Origin: an uncultured Flavobacteriaceae bacterium
GTDB taxonomy: Bacteria > Bacteroidota > Bacteroidia > Flavobacteriales > Flavobacteriaceae
DNA length: 17,068 nt
Direction of reading: 5' to 3'
NCBI GenBank assembly: GCA_937901915.1
Contig: CALGUD010000139.1
Coordinates: 1-17,068 of the forward strand
The notes under the pieces were generated by a model that searched no databases, was not told the origin of the DNA, and saw nothing but the letters and a program-made list of their open reading frames with translations. Each line of letters starts with the position of its first letter. Positions within the stretch are counted from its first letter, which is position 1. Positions 7,520 to 14,162 of the stretch are shown here, in pieces. Made by a program: the position numbers and the translations under genes.

Positions 7520-8867
7520 CCTCAAAGGGCAATACCCACGATTTATGTTTAAATGATTCATTTAGTTTTGAAAGGTCCACTTCCGGGTCAATATAAGGTT
7601 TGCTTCGCCGCCCGTTTAATGCTACAAAGCTTTCTACATAGACCTGTGGTGATTCAATATTTTTTTCTTTATAATATCTATGCAAAAAATGAGCATACTC
7701 CAGGATAAAATCTGGTTGAGTAGCCATTTGTTTTTCCTGAAAAGTGGTTAGAAATTCGGAATTATCTACATGAAAATAAGTTCCTGTTTCAGAATTTTTA
7801 ATTTTAAAATTGGCATAGCCTGCTTTTTCCATAAGCATAACCCGCCACGAAAACCTATATCCCTCTTCGGTCCAGAACAACTCTCCCGGATATAACAAAT
7901 ACCGGAATGGAAATAAAAATTGTATAACAAAAAACAGTATTATAACGGATAGTTTCATCTTGTATCCCTGAATGGAAAAAGTTTCTAATATTCTCGCATT
8001 ATCAAACTTCTCTTTAGATACTTTAAATATTCGGGAGATAATTGCCAGCACTTTATGATGCATCTTGCTGTCAAAGAATATAAGCGCTGAAACAATCATA
8101 ATATATGGGAACATTCCTATTGGGAAAAGTACCCGCGTTAAAACATGAAATATAACAACCAAAATGAAAGCAAAAAAACGGGTTTTTCTGTATAATAATA
8201 AAAAAGGGATCATTAAATCATATAAAACACCTATCCAGCTAAAAGCATAATGAACCCAGGGATAATCCATGAATGATCCTAAAAACGGGATTGCGTACTT
8301 TGACGGAAGCCATATTTTTAAAGGCATTGCATTGAATAGCCAATCGGAGTTTAATTTTGCCAATCCGGCATAAAAATAAACCATGCACAGCAATAACTTT
8401 ATAGAATCAATGGTCCATACAGGGATTTTTTGAAATGCTTTAGCCGGAGAAAGTTTGGCGTCCACGGAAAAATAAGATGCTGCAGGCAAAAAAATCATTA
8501 AAAAACTTACAATACTTATAAAATAGTAATGGTTTAAATAGGTGGTTTTATCCATCAACTCTATATAAGTAAAGCTTAAAAAAAAAGTAATAATGGCTAA
8601 TTTGTATTTATAACCTACGGCAACCAGCAGGCTGGCCAGGCCACAAATTACAAAAAGTAAATATGTGTATTCCCCTAAAGGTTTAACAAATTCGAATCCG
8701 TAATATGAGAAGAAAAATTTTGGCTGAATATATAACTTATCTATCCAGCCATTATACCAAAAACGTATGATGCTCAACAGCATCATACACCCGAATAATA
8801 TTCTAAAAAGTGCTAAAGGTGCAGCATCTGTTGTCTTCTTAAAGTAATATCGGTTTATAAAGTTCAT
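7500..8867 (-). CDS. HTTM / vitamin K-dependent gamma-carboxylase-like membrane protein
   Basis: 455 residues, with several membrane spans over roughly residues 15-330 and a hydrophilic C-terminal domain (about 335-455) probably outside the cytoplasm. YLNHYYFISIVSFLMIFLPA followed by YFSVDAKLSP, and YFYAGLAKLNSDWL, align by eye with the human GGCX segments holding His160 and Lys218; here His113 and Lys171. HVLTRVLFPIGMFPY (241-255) is another HTTM signature. In animals this fold carboxylates Glu using reduced vitamin K; most bacterial members have no proven reaction. The ATG follows the imelysin stop with no gap (TAAATG) and the 3' end overlaps the receptor gene by 20 nt, so translation is coupled on both sides. 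This implies the protein acts on, or with, these surface components. Confidence 0.88.
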   Translation of the reverse strand: MNFINRYYFKKTTDAAPLALFRILFGCMMLLSIIRFWYNGWIDKLYIQPKFFFSYYGFEFVKPLGEYTYLLFVICGLASLLVAVGYKYKLAIITFFLSFTYIELMDKTTYLNHYYFISIVSFLMIFLPAASYFSVDAKLSPAKAFQKIPVWTIDSIKLLLCMVYFYAGLAKLNSDWLFNAMPLKIWLPSKYAIPFLGSFMDYPWVHYAFSWIGVLYDLMIPFLLLYRKTRFFAFILVVIFHVLTRVLFPIGMFPYIMIVSALIFFDSKMHHKVLAIISRIFKVSKEKFDNARILETFSIQGYKMKLSVIILFFVIQFLFPFRYLLYPGELFWTEEGYRFSWRVMLMEKAGYANFKIKNSETGTYFHVDNSEFLTTFQEKQMATQPDFILEYAHFLHRYYKEKNIESPQVYVESFVALNGRRSKPYIDPEVDLSKLNESFKHKSWVLPFEDEIKGL

Positions 8868-9980
8868 TTAATCACCATCAGTATCCACATAGTCTACACT
8901 AATATTCAATGCCTGAATCATATCCACTTTAAATAGAATCACTAACTCTTGAAGTGAGTCGTAGGTTTCAAGCATTTTAACATTATCTGTCTCTACTTGG
9001 TTAGAAAAGTCATCGTCTAACCCTGAAGCATTTGTGCGAATCTCCGCAAATCCTGAAGTTATAATTGCACTTAAATCTTCTCCTTCTTTTATAGTATTGA
9101 GAAAATCTAGATAGGATTCCAAACTCTCCCCTTTAGTTGCAGCATTAAAATGTTTACCTTCAAAAAAGTTTTGAGTTGCATTTAGAGCTTCCGTAAAAAG
9201 TTCTTTAGATAAACCTCCGGCATGATATGCTTCTACTTTTTCTTTAGCAGGTGTACCTGATAAAGCTCCAGATGGGATTCCAACTTTTCCCGATCGTAGG
9301 GCTTTTTCATAATATTTTATATAATCGTTTACAAATTTGTTTACTGAGCTTCCTGAAGTGGTGCCACTATTGTTTACAAATGTATTTCTGTATCCGGATG
9401 TCCAGCTGTTTAAAACTTCAGAAGTAAGATCTTGCATTCTGGAAACAACATCGGATAAATACAATTTGTACTTTTCACCATTATCAACGTCATTATAAAA
9501 AGCAATTATTTCGGTATCTGTTTCGGCCAATCCATTTATCAAATAATCAACTGCAGGAAAACCTTGTTCATCTATTTTGGAAAGCAGGGAAAGATCATAT
9601 CCTCCAGCAGCTATATTTGCTTCTACCTCAGCTCCATTTACAGGATACACATTTAAATAATCCCTTAATCGAAGTTCCTCGGCTTTGCCAATATCAAACA
9701 TAGAAACATGTTGCCATGCCTTATAAGCGACTAACCATGAATCTCTGAGTGCTGCTAAATTTGTTTCATCTGGTGTTTCAGTATATACAGTTACTGCAGC
9801 ATCCAATACATTTAATTGAGTAGAAAATGCCTGGTATGCAGGAATAATTATATTGTCTGCCCAATTAATAAGCATTGCCTCCCTGTTAAATCCGTTTTCT
9901 TCCGGATTGGGACTATCATCAGAACTTGAGGAACAAGCCGCAATAATTATTAATGCAATTAAACCAAAAAACTTTTTCAT
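8868..9980 (-). CDS. Imelysin-family surface lipoprotein (peptidase M75-like)
   Basis: 370 residues. A type II signal peptide (MKKFFGLIAL, then IIIAAC) puts the lipidated Cys at 16, followed by SSSSDD, which resembles the acidic surface-export signal of Bacteroidota lipoproteins. The mature part is the all-helical imelysin domain (about 35-365), with SWLVAYKAWQ (81-90) and GFPAVDYLING (140-150). Imelysin-like proteins such as IrpA are tied to iron uptake. The usual GxHxxE metal motif seems to be represented here by GFPAVD, with Pro for His and Asp for Glu, so metal binding may differ. The Met at 9980 was chosen because it starts the signal peptide; an upstream in-frame Met (10040) lies inside the intergenic hairpin. 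It abuts the HTTM gene. Confidence 0.93.
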   Translation of the reverse strand: MKKFFGLIALIIIAACSSSSDDSPNPEENGFNREAMLINWADNIIIPAYQAFSTQLNVLDAAVTVYTETPDETNLAALRDSWLVAYKAWQHVSMFDIGKAEELRLRDYLNVYPVNGAEVEANIAAGGYDLSLLSKIDEQGFPAVDYLINGLAETDTEIIAFYNDVDNGEKYKLYLSDVVSRMQDLTSEVLNSWTSGYRNTFVNNSGTTSGSSVNKFVNDYIKYYEKALRSGKVGIPSGALSGTPAKEKVEAYHAGGLSKELFTEALNATQNFFEGKHFNAATKGESLESYLDFLNTIKEGEDLSAIITSGFAEIRTNASGLDDDFSNQVETDNVKMLETYDSLQELVILFKVDMIQALNISVDYVDTDGD

Positions 9981-10011
9981 TTTTTTATTATTTATTTTTC
10001 TTAAAAGGTGC

Positions 10012-10040
10012 CAAAGATATAAAAAGAGGTTGAGATACAA
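10012..10040 (-). promoter_or_regulatory. Internal promoter before the imelysin gene
   Basis: On the minus strand ATTG (TTG at 10040-10038), an 18-nt spacer and TATCTTTG (10019-10012) form a good -33/-7 pair, about 31 nt before the imelysin ATG. The -33 element lies in the loop of the hairpin at 10022-10061, so the two features overlap. Confidence 0.55.
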
Positions 10041-10061
10041 TTTGTGCCACCAACCTCTTTT
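10021..10061 (-). terminator. Intercistronic hairpin with U-tract after the DUF4856 gene
   Basis: AAAAGAGGTTG (10061-10051 on the minus strand) pairs perfectly with CAACCTCTTTT (10032-10022), an 11-bp stem with an 18-nt loop, followed by another U and then AUAUC. It fits a rho-independent terminator or partial terminator that lowers expression of the imelysin, HTTM and receptor genes relative to the DUF4856 gene. It could also be an mRNA-stabilising 3' stem. Confidence 0.6.
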
Positions 10062-10083
10062 AAAAATATAATTGAATTAATTA

Positions 10084-11259
10084 TTAGTCAGCACTGGCGG
10101 CTTGTTCAACAGTAAATCCGAACTCGGTTGCTATTTCAGCTGATAGCTCATCTAAAATATCATCGAGATGATCTATATCCCACAGTCCGTTTTCACCACT
10201 GGTTAAATCAGTCAGCATGTCCTGTACTTCTTCTCTTGTAAAATAAGGTTCATCCGTAGCAGGGTTTCTTGTAAATTGTAGGCTATATATAAAACCATAC
10301 GCCTCAGATAAAGCATGAAAACCTGTTGCTACATCAGTTAATTTTGCCTCCCCATCTTGCAAGTAGTAAACTGCACGCACAGCAGCAATTAACGATAGTT
10401 TTTCTCTTAGGATAACTATTTGCTCATCTCTTGTGTCATAATCTAAATTTACAATAGCAGCCCTACCTTTTCTGAATGCTTCATCAATTTCATCTGCAAT
10501 ACCGACAAAGTCAGGGTCTCCATCTACACTTCCAATATATTTATCCCAGTAGAGTCCGCCACCTGCACCATACACATACCCATAGGCTTCATCCCATTTA
10601 TGCTCCATAGTGGTGTAATTTTTTCCTTCTTCAAGTACTTCATTATTATTATTAAAAAGATTGTCGCCCTCATTCAGAACAGCATCACTTAAATAATTAT
10701 TAAGGATTTGATCTAAAAAACAAGCTCCCATTAAACTTTTTTCAATTACCTGCTGAATCTCCAATCCGTTTCCATCTACCAATCTTGACCCATCAGCTAT
10801 ACCCGCTTCACCTAATACTGCCGTATCATCACCGCTTACACTTACAGTGGCTACTTCTTCCAGCCAAGCTTCAAATTCTGCTTGTATTTCTGCTTTTTCT
10901 ACAGTATTTGTAGCAAAATAATCCCTGGAAGCTGCAGTTTTATCTTTTAATTGTTTTGTGGAGCTATTCAAATCTTCATTTTCAAAAGGAGTATCGGTAT
11001 TAGAATACATATTTAATGCTTTAGTTGCATCTAATGGCCAATTGGTATCCGTTTTTAAATAGGTTGATAGTTCACTTAGCATATTTAATCTATCAGACTG
11101 ACCCGAAAAACTAACAGTTGTTTCATTATTTCTTGAGAATTCATAGGTGGAAGGCACTTCATATCCCTGTTCATCTGGTGATCCATCATCATCCGAAGAA
11201 CAAGAAGTAAAGACCATTAATCCCGATATTAATCCTAGTGAAAGAGCTTTCAATTTCAT
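10084..11259 (-). CDS. DUF4856-type surface lipoprotein
   Basis: 391 residues. A type II signal peptide ends VFTSC with lipidated Cys20, followed by SSDDDG, a likely surface-export signal. The mature protein is acidic and largely helical, with SLMGACFLDQILNNYL, TTMEHKWDEAYGYVYG and YDTRDEQIVILREKL as its clearest blocks. I recognise it as the DUF4856 family, known from Bacteroidota next to imelysin genes; its biochemical role is not established. It resembles imelysins in its helical, Glu/Asp-rich character and may be a partner substrate-binding protein. It is the first gene of the locus, 103 nt upstream of the imelysin gene, with a hairpin between. Expected location is the outer-membrane surface, beside the TonB receptor. 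Confidence 0.87.
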   Translation of the reverse strand: MKLKALSLGLISGLMVFTSCSSDDDGSPDEQGYEVPSTYEFSRNNETTVSFSGQSDRLNMLSELSTYLKTDTNWPLDATKALNMYSNTDTPFENEDLNSSTKQLKDKTAASRDYFATNTVEKAEIQAEFEAWLEEVATVSVSGDDTAVLGEAGIADGSRLVDGNGLEIQQVIEKSLMGACFLDQILNNYLSDAVLNEGDNLFNNNNEVLEEGKNYTTMEHKWDEAYGYVYGAGGGLYWDKYIGSVDGDPDFVGIADEIDEAFRKGRAAIVNLDYDTRDEQIVILREKLSLIAAVRAVYYLQDGEAKLTDVATGFHALSEAYGFIYSLQFTRNPATDEPYFTREEVQDMLTDLTSGENGLWDIDHLDDILDELSAEIATEFGFTVEQAASAD

Positions 11260-11304
11260 ACTATTATTATTTAGACTTATTTTAAATTAGTTAATTATCG
11301 GGGG

Positions 11305-11312
11305 CAAATATA
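11305..11312 (-). promoter_or_regulatory. Putative -7 box of the DUF4856 gene
   Basis: TATATTTG on the minus strand (11312-11305) matches TAnnTTTG, 45 nt before the ATG. No convincing -33 TTG is seen at the expected distance, so activation by a bound protein is possible. I could not defend a Fur box here. Confidence 0.4.
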
Positions 11313-11350
11313 ATTATCAAAATTGAAAAGGAAAAGTTTATTTAGATTAA

Positions 11351-11389
11351 TTTTAAATAAAAATAATCAACAAATAATGAGAATTTGTT
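11351..11389 (-). terminator. Likely terminator of the HMG-CoA lyase gene
   Basis: AACAAAT (11389-11383 on the minus strand), a 7-nt loop and ATTTGTT (11375-11369) form a perfect 7-bp stem starting 5 nt after the stop codon. It is followed by a U-rich stretch (GATTATTTTTATTT). The stem is A/T-rich and weak. Confidence 0.45.
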
Positions 11390-11394
11390 AATAA

Positions 11395-12258
11395 TTAATG
11401 ATAGACAGAAAATATTTTTGTGGCTTCGTTATAAGCACTTTCAAAACTCATAGCGTGTAAGCCAGGAGCGGCTTTTTCAGAAGTAAAATAGGAAAGTAAT
11501 TTTTCAGTTGGCATATTTCCTGTAAGTTCATCCTTTGCCATAGGGCATCCCCCAAAACCTTGAATGGCTCCATCAAACCTACGGCAACCTGCTTTAAAGG
11601 CGGCATCTACTTTTTCATGCCAGGTTGCAGGTGTAGTATGTAAATGCGCTCCAAATTCTATATGCTGATACCGGGGTATTAAATTGGAAAAAAGGTAATC
11701 TATAATTTTTGGTGTTGAACTGCCTATAGTATCTGATAATGATAAAATTTTAACCCCCATATCAGATAGCTTTTGAGTCCACTCCCCTACTATATCAACA
11801 TTCCAGGGGTCACCATACGGATTTCCGAAACCCATAGACAAATATGCAACCACTTCTTTGTCATTACTATCTCCTATATCTATAATACTTTGTAAAATTT
11901 CTATACTTTGTGCAATAGTTTTATGTGTATTCCGCATCTGGAAATTCTCGGATATAGAAAACGGATAACCCAAATATTTAATTTCCGGATGTTTAGAAGC
12001 CTCTTCTGCACCTCGTATGTTGGCAACAATGGCCAGTAATTTACTTTTGGTTTGTGACAGATCCAGCATTGAAAGTACTTTGTCAGTATCAGCCATTTGA
12101 GGAATAGCTTTTGGTGACACAAAACTTCCGAAATCTATAGTATCAAACCCCACTCTGAGCAATGCCTGTATATATTGTGCTTTACTTTCGGTAGGAATAA
12201 AATCCTTAATGCCTTGCATGGCATCACGCGGACATTCTATGATTTTCACTTTTTCCAT
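11395..12258 (-). CDS. Hydroxymethylglutaryl-CoA lyase family protein
   Basis: 287 residues, a DRE-TIM-type barrel. HMG-CoA lyase cleaves HMG-CoA to acetyl-CoA and acetoacetate, in leucine breakdown. Motifs: ECPRDAMQG (Arg11, Asp12), GSFVSPKAIPQM (44-55), LSDTIG (174-179), AHLHTTP (His205, His207) and the active-site loop GFGGCPMAKDELTGN with Cys238. The metal-binding HxHD of the human enzyme here reads HLHT, and the first strand reads ECPRDAMQ where GPRDGLQ is usual, so this is a divergent branch; a related aldolase or lyase activity is possible. A TAnnTTTG box ends only 5 nt before the ATG, suggesting a leaderless or nearly leaderless mRNA. It lies 78 nt after the HAD gene. Confidence 0.88.
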   Translation of the reverse strand: MEKVKIIECPRDAMQGIKDFIPTESKAQYIQALLRVGFDTIDFGSFVSPKAIPQMADTDKVLSMLDLSQTKSKLLAIVANIRGAEEASKHPEIKYLGYPFSISENFQMRNTHKTIAQSIEILQSIIDIGDSNDKEVVAYLSMGFGNPYGDPWNVDIVGEWTQKLSDMGVKILSLSDTIGSSTPKIIDYLFSNLIPRYQHIEFGAHLHTTPATWHEKVDAAFKAGCRRFDGAIQGFGGCPMAKDELTGNMPTEKLLSYFTSEKAAPGLHAMSFESAYNEATKIFSVYH

Positions 12259-12263
12259 TCCTT

Positions 12264-12271
12264 CAAAGATA
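12264..12271 (-). promoter_or_regulatory. -7 box of the HMG-CoA lyase gene
   Basis: TATCTTTG (12271-12264 on the minus strand) matches TAnnTTTG. The ATG is at 12258, so transcription would start at or within a few bases of the start codon. No -33 TTG was found. Confidence 0.4.
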
Positions 12272-12336
12272 GTTATGTAATTCAGAATGATGAATTCAGG
12301 ATTTAGATTTTTTAAAAATTGTAGGTAATCAGGAAA

Positions 12337-12993
12337 CTAATTCAAATCTTTCAGCACCTCATCGCAGAGTTCGTTAAAATCGCCAATTATAATATCTGCT
12401 TTAGTGAGGTCCTGATTACCGGAATTTGGGTTATTGTAGCCTATACATGTCATACCTGCCGCCTTTGCTGCAAGGACTCCATTATGACTGTCCTCTATTA
12501 CCAGAAAATGAGAGGGTTCCATATTATATAACTCAGCTACTTTTAAAAAAATGTCGGGATAAGGCTTGCCATGTTTCACATGTTCACTACTAACTAAATA
12601 ATCAAAATAATCTCTGATACCTATTTTACGGACTGAATGATCTATAAGCCGTACAGGAGATGATGAGCCTAACGAAATGAAATAATTTTCTTTTTTAAGC
12701 CTGTCCAGAAACTGCACTACTCCTTTTACCGGTACAATTTCATGTGCTTCAATTACACTATAAAAATATTCTTTATGTGATATATATAGGTCTGAGGCAC
12801 CACCATGTAAATTAAAATCTTTAATGAGCTTTTGCCAAATTAAAAGCCCTCCCATGCCTACCAAAGAGAAATAGTACTCTAAAGAAACAGAAGTAGCACC
12901 CAATGTAAGTAAATATTCATTCAATATTTTCATATGAATAGGCTCGCTGTCAACCAACACACCATCCATATCAAAAATTATATGCTTTTTCAT
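12337..12993 (-). CDS. HAD-superfamily hydrolase, beta-phosphoglucomutase-like
   Basis: 218 residues, cytoplasmic. Motif I is FDMDGVLVDSEP (7-18), with nucleophile Asp8 and acid/base Asp10. Motif II is GSSSP (109-113), the motif III lysine is Lys143 (KHGKPYPDIF), and motif IV is IEDSHNGVLAAKAAGM (166-181) with Glu167 and Asp168. The helical cap (about 19-85) is of the C1 type. The group covers beta-phosphoglucomutases, sugar-phosphate and nucleotide phosphatases; the substrate cannot be read from the sequence. It lies 49 nt downstream of pyrD with no recognisable promoter between them, so it is probably cotranscribed with pyrD. A link to pyrimidine metabolism (for example removal of a phosphorylated by-product) is only a guess. 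Confidence 0.9.
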   Translation of the reverse strand: MKKHIIFDMDGVLVDSEPIHMKILNEYLLTLGATSVSLEYYFSLVGMGGLLIWQKLIKDFNLHGGASDLYISHKEYFYSVIEAHEIVPVKGVVQFLDRLKKENYFISLGSSSPVRLIDHSVRKIGIRDYFDYLVSSEHVKHGKPYPDIFLKVAELYNMEPSHFLVIEDSHNGVLAAKAAGMTCIGYNNPNSGNQDLTKADIIIGDFNELCDEVLKDLN

Positions 12994-13042
12994 TCTATAT
13001 CTATCTAAGGTATTCCTTTTAAACTTACATTAAAATATGGCC

Positions 13043-14062
13043 TTATTTACTTTTAAGTATTGCTTTATTAATATCTTTTATAAGCTGTGGGCCCTCATAA
13101 ATAAATCCGGTATAAAGTTGTATCAAATCGGCACCCGCATCAATTTTTTCCAGGGCGTCAGTAGCAGAATGAATACCGCCTACTCCAATAATGGGAAAAG
13201 ACTTATTGCTTTTATCGGCAAGGAAACGAATAACTTCTGTAGACCTGTTTTTTACGGGACTGCCACTTAAACCACCAGCTTCAATTTTATTTTCAGATTT
13301 TAATCCTTCTCTTGAAATTGTTGTATTGGTAGCTATTACCCCATCTATTTTTGTTAATTGTATAATGTCAATAATATCCATTAACTGATCATCAGTAAGG
13401 TCCGGTGCAATTTTCAGTAAAATAGGTTTTGGCGACTGATACTTTGAATTTTCATCCTTTAAAGCCTGTAACAGTTTTGTTAACGGTTCTTTATCCTGAA
13501 GTTCCCTAAGATTAGGCGTATTGGGTGAGCTTACATTTACAACAAAATAATCTACATAATTAAATAGCGCTTTAAAAGATACTATATAATCATTAACAGC
13601 TATTTCATTGGGAGTTATTTTATTTTTTCCAATGTTTCCACCAATTAATACCCCTTTGTTCTTTTTTAATCTCTTTACTGCTTCTTCAACCCCGCCATTA
13701 TTAAACCCCATCCTATTAATTATAGCACTATCACTTTTGAGTCTGAACAACCTTTTTTTAGGATTTCCCGGCTGTGGTTTTGGAGTAAGTGTCCCTATTT
13801 CTATAAAACCAAAGCCAAAATTTGCCAATTCATTAAAGAGTTTGGCGTCTTTATCAAATCCGGCTGCCAATCCCACCGGATTTTTAAACTTTAATCCAAA
13901 CACCTCTTTCTCCAGTCGCTTGTCATTAATTACATAAATTGATTTAATAAGTGAGGATATCCCCGGGATTTTGTTTAAAAATCTGATTAAGCCAAAAGTG
14001 AAATAGTGGACTTTTTCAGGATCAAACAAAAAAAGTACAGGCCGGATTAAAAGTTTATACAT
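13043..14062 (-). CDS. pyrD: Dihydroorotate dehydrogenase (quinone), class 2
   Basis: Oxidises dihydroorotate to orotate and passes electrons through FMN to membrane quinone, the fourth step of pyrimidine synthesis. 339 residues, the class 2 length. The N-terminal amphipathic helices (MYKLLIRPVLFLFDPEKVHYF, residues 1-21) dock on the inner membrane. NPVGLAAGFDKD (61-72) and RMGFNNGG (117-124) bind FMN and substrate. NVSSPNTPNLRELQ (176-189) carries the class 2 catalytic base, Ser179. LLKIAPDL, ATNTTISR, GGLSG and the phosphate loop GVGGI complete the site. It is divergent from pepT with 100 nt between the starts and probably leads a transcript with the HAD gene. Confidence 0.97.
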   Translation of the reverse strand: MYKLLIRPVLFLFDPEKVHYFTFGLIRFLNKIPGISSLIKSIYVINDKRLEKEVFGLKFKNPVGLAAGFDKDAKLFNELANFGFGFIEIGTLTPKPQPGNPKKRLFRLKSDSAIINRMGFNNGGVEEAVKRLKKNKGVLIGGNIGKNKITPNEIAVNDYIVSFKALFNYVDYFVVNVSSPNTPNLRELQDKEPLTKLLQALKDENSKYQSPKPILLKIAPDLTDDQLMDIIDIIQLTKIDGVIATNTTISREGLKSENKIEAGGLSGSPVKNRSTEVIRFLADKSNKSFPIIGVGGIHSATDALEKIDAGADLIQLYTGFIYEGPQLIKDINKAILKSK

Positions 14063-14095
14063 GCAAGCTTTGTATTTAGCTGAATTTTCAGTTCA

Positions 14096-14103
14096 CAAAA
14101 ATA
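14096..14103 (-). promoter_or_regulatory. Putative -7 box of pyrD
   Basis: TATTTTTG (14103-14096 on the minus strand) matches TAnnTTTG, 33 nt before the pyrD ATG. No -33 TTG at the expected distance. Confidence 0.4.
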
Positions 14104-14140
14104 CTGTATATAAAAAAATGAATGAAATAATTATAAGTGT

Positions 14141-14148
14141 TATTTTTG
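14141..14148 (+). promoter_or_regulatory. Putative -7 box of pepT
   Basis: TATTTTTG, the same octamer as for pyrD but on the other strand, ends 14 nt before the pepT ATG at 14163. No -33 TTG is visible. If used, it excludes the longer in-frame starts upstream. Confidence 0.4.
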
Positions 14149-14162
14149 AAGAAATAAGAATT

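Noticed and set aside
7520..7561. Longer start for the TonB receptor (Met at 7561)
   Set aside because: It adds 14 polar residues before a signal peptide that is complete from 7519 and lengthens the overlap with the HTTM gene to 62 nt.
9981..10040. Longer start for the imelysin lipoprotein (Met at 10040)
   Set aside because: It would place translation inside the hairpin and promoter and hide the lipoprotein signal peptide behind 20 extra residues.
11369..11389. Fur-box-like A/T-rich stretch upstream of the DUF4856 gene
   Set aside because: Only half of it resembles GATAATGAT; the symmetry is better explained by the AACAAAT/ATTTGTT hairpin after the HMG-CoA lyase gene.
13608..13937. 109-codon hydrophobic plus-strand open frame opposite pyrD
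   Set aside because: Its Pro/Phe/Leu-rich composition is the complement of pyrD codons; pyrD motifs are complete on the other strand.
14061..14162. Longer starts for pepT (14061 and 14118)
   Set aside because: The extra residues have no match to the family and lie upstream of the likely -7 box; the 14163 start matches E. coli PepT.
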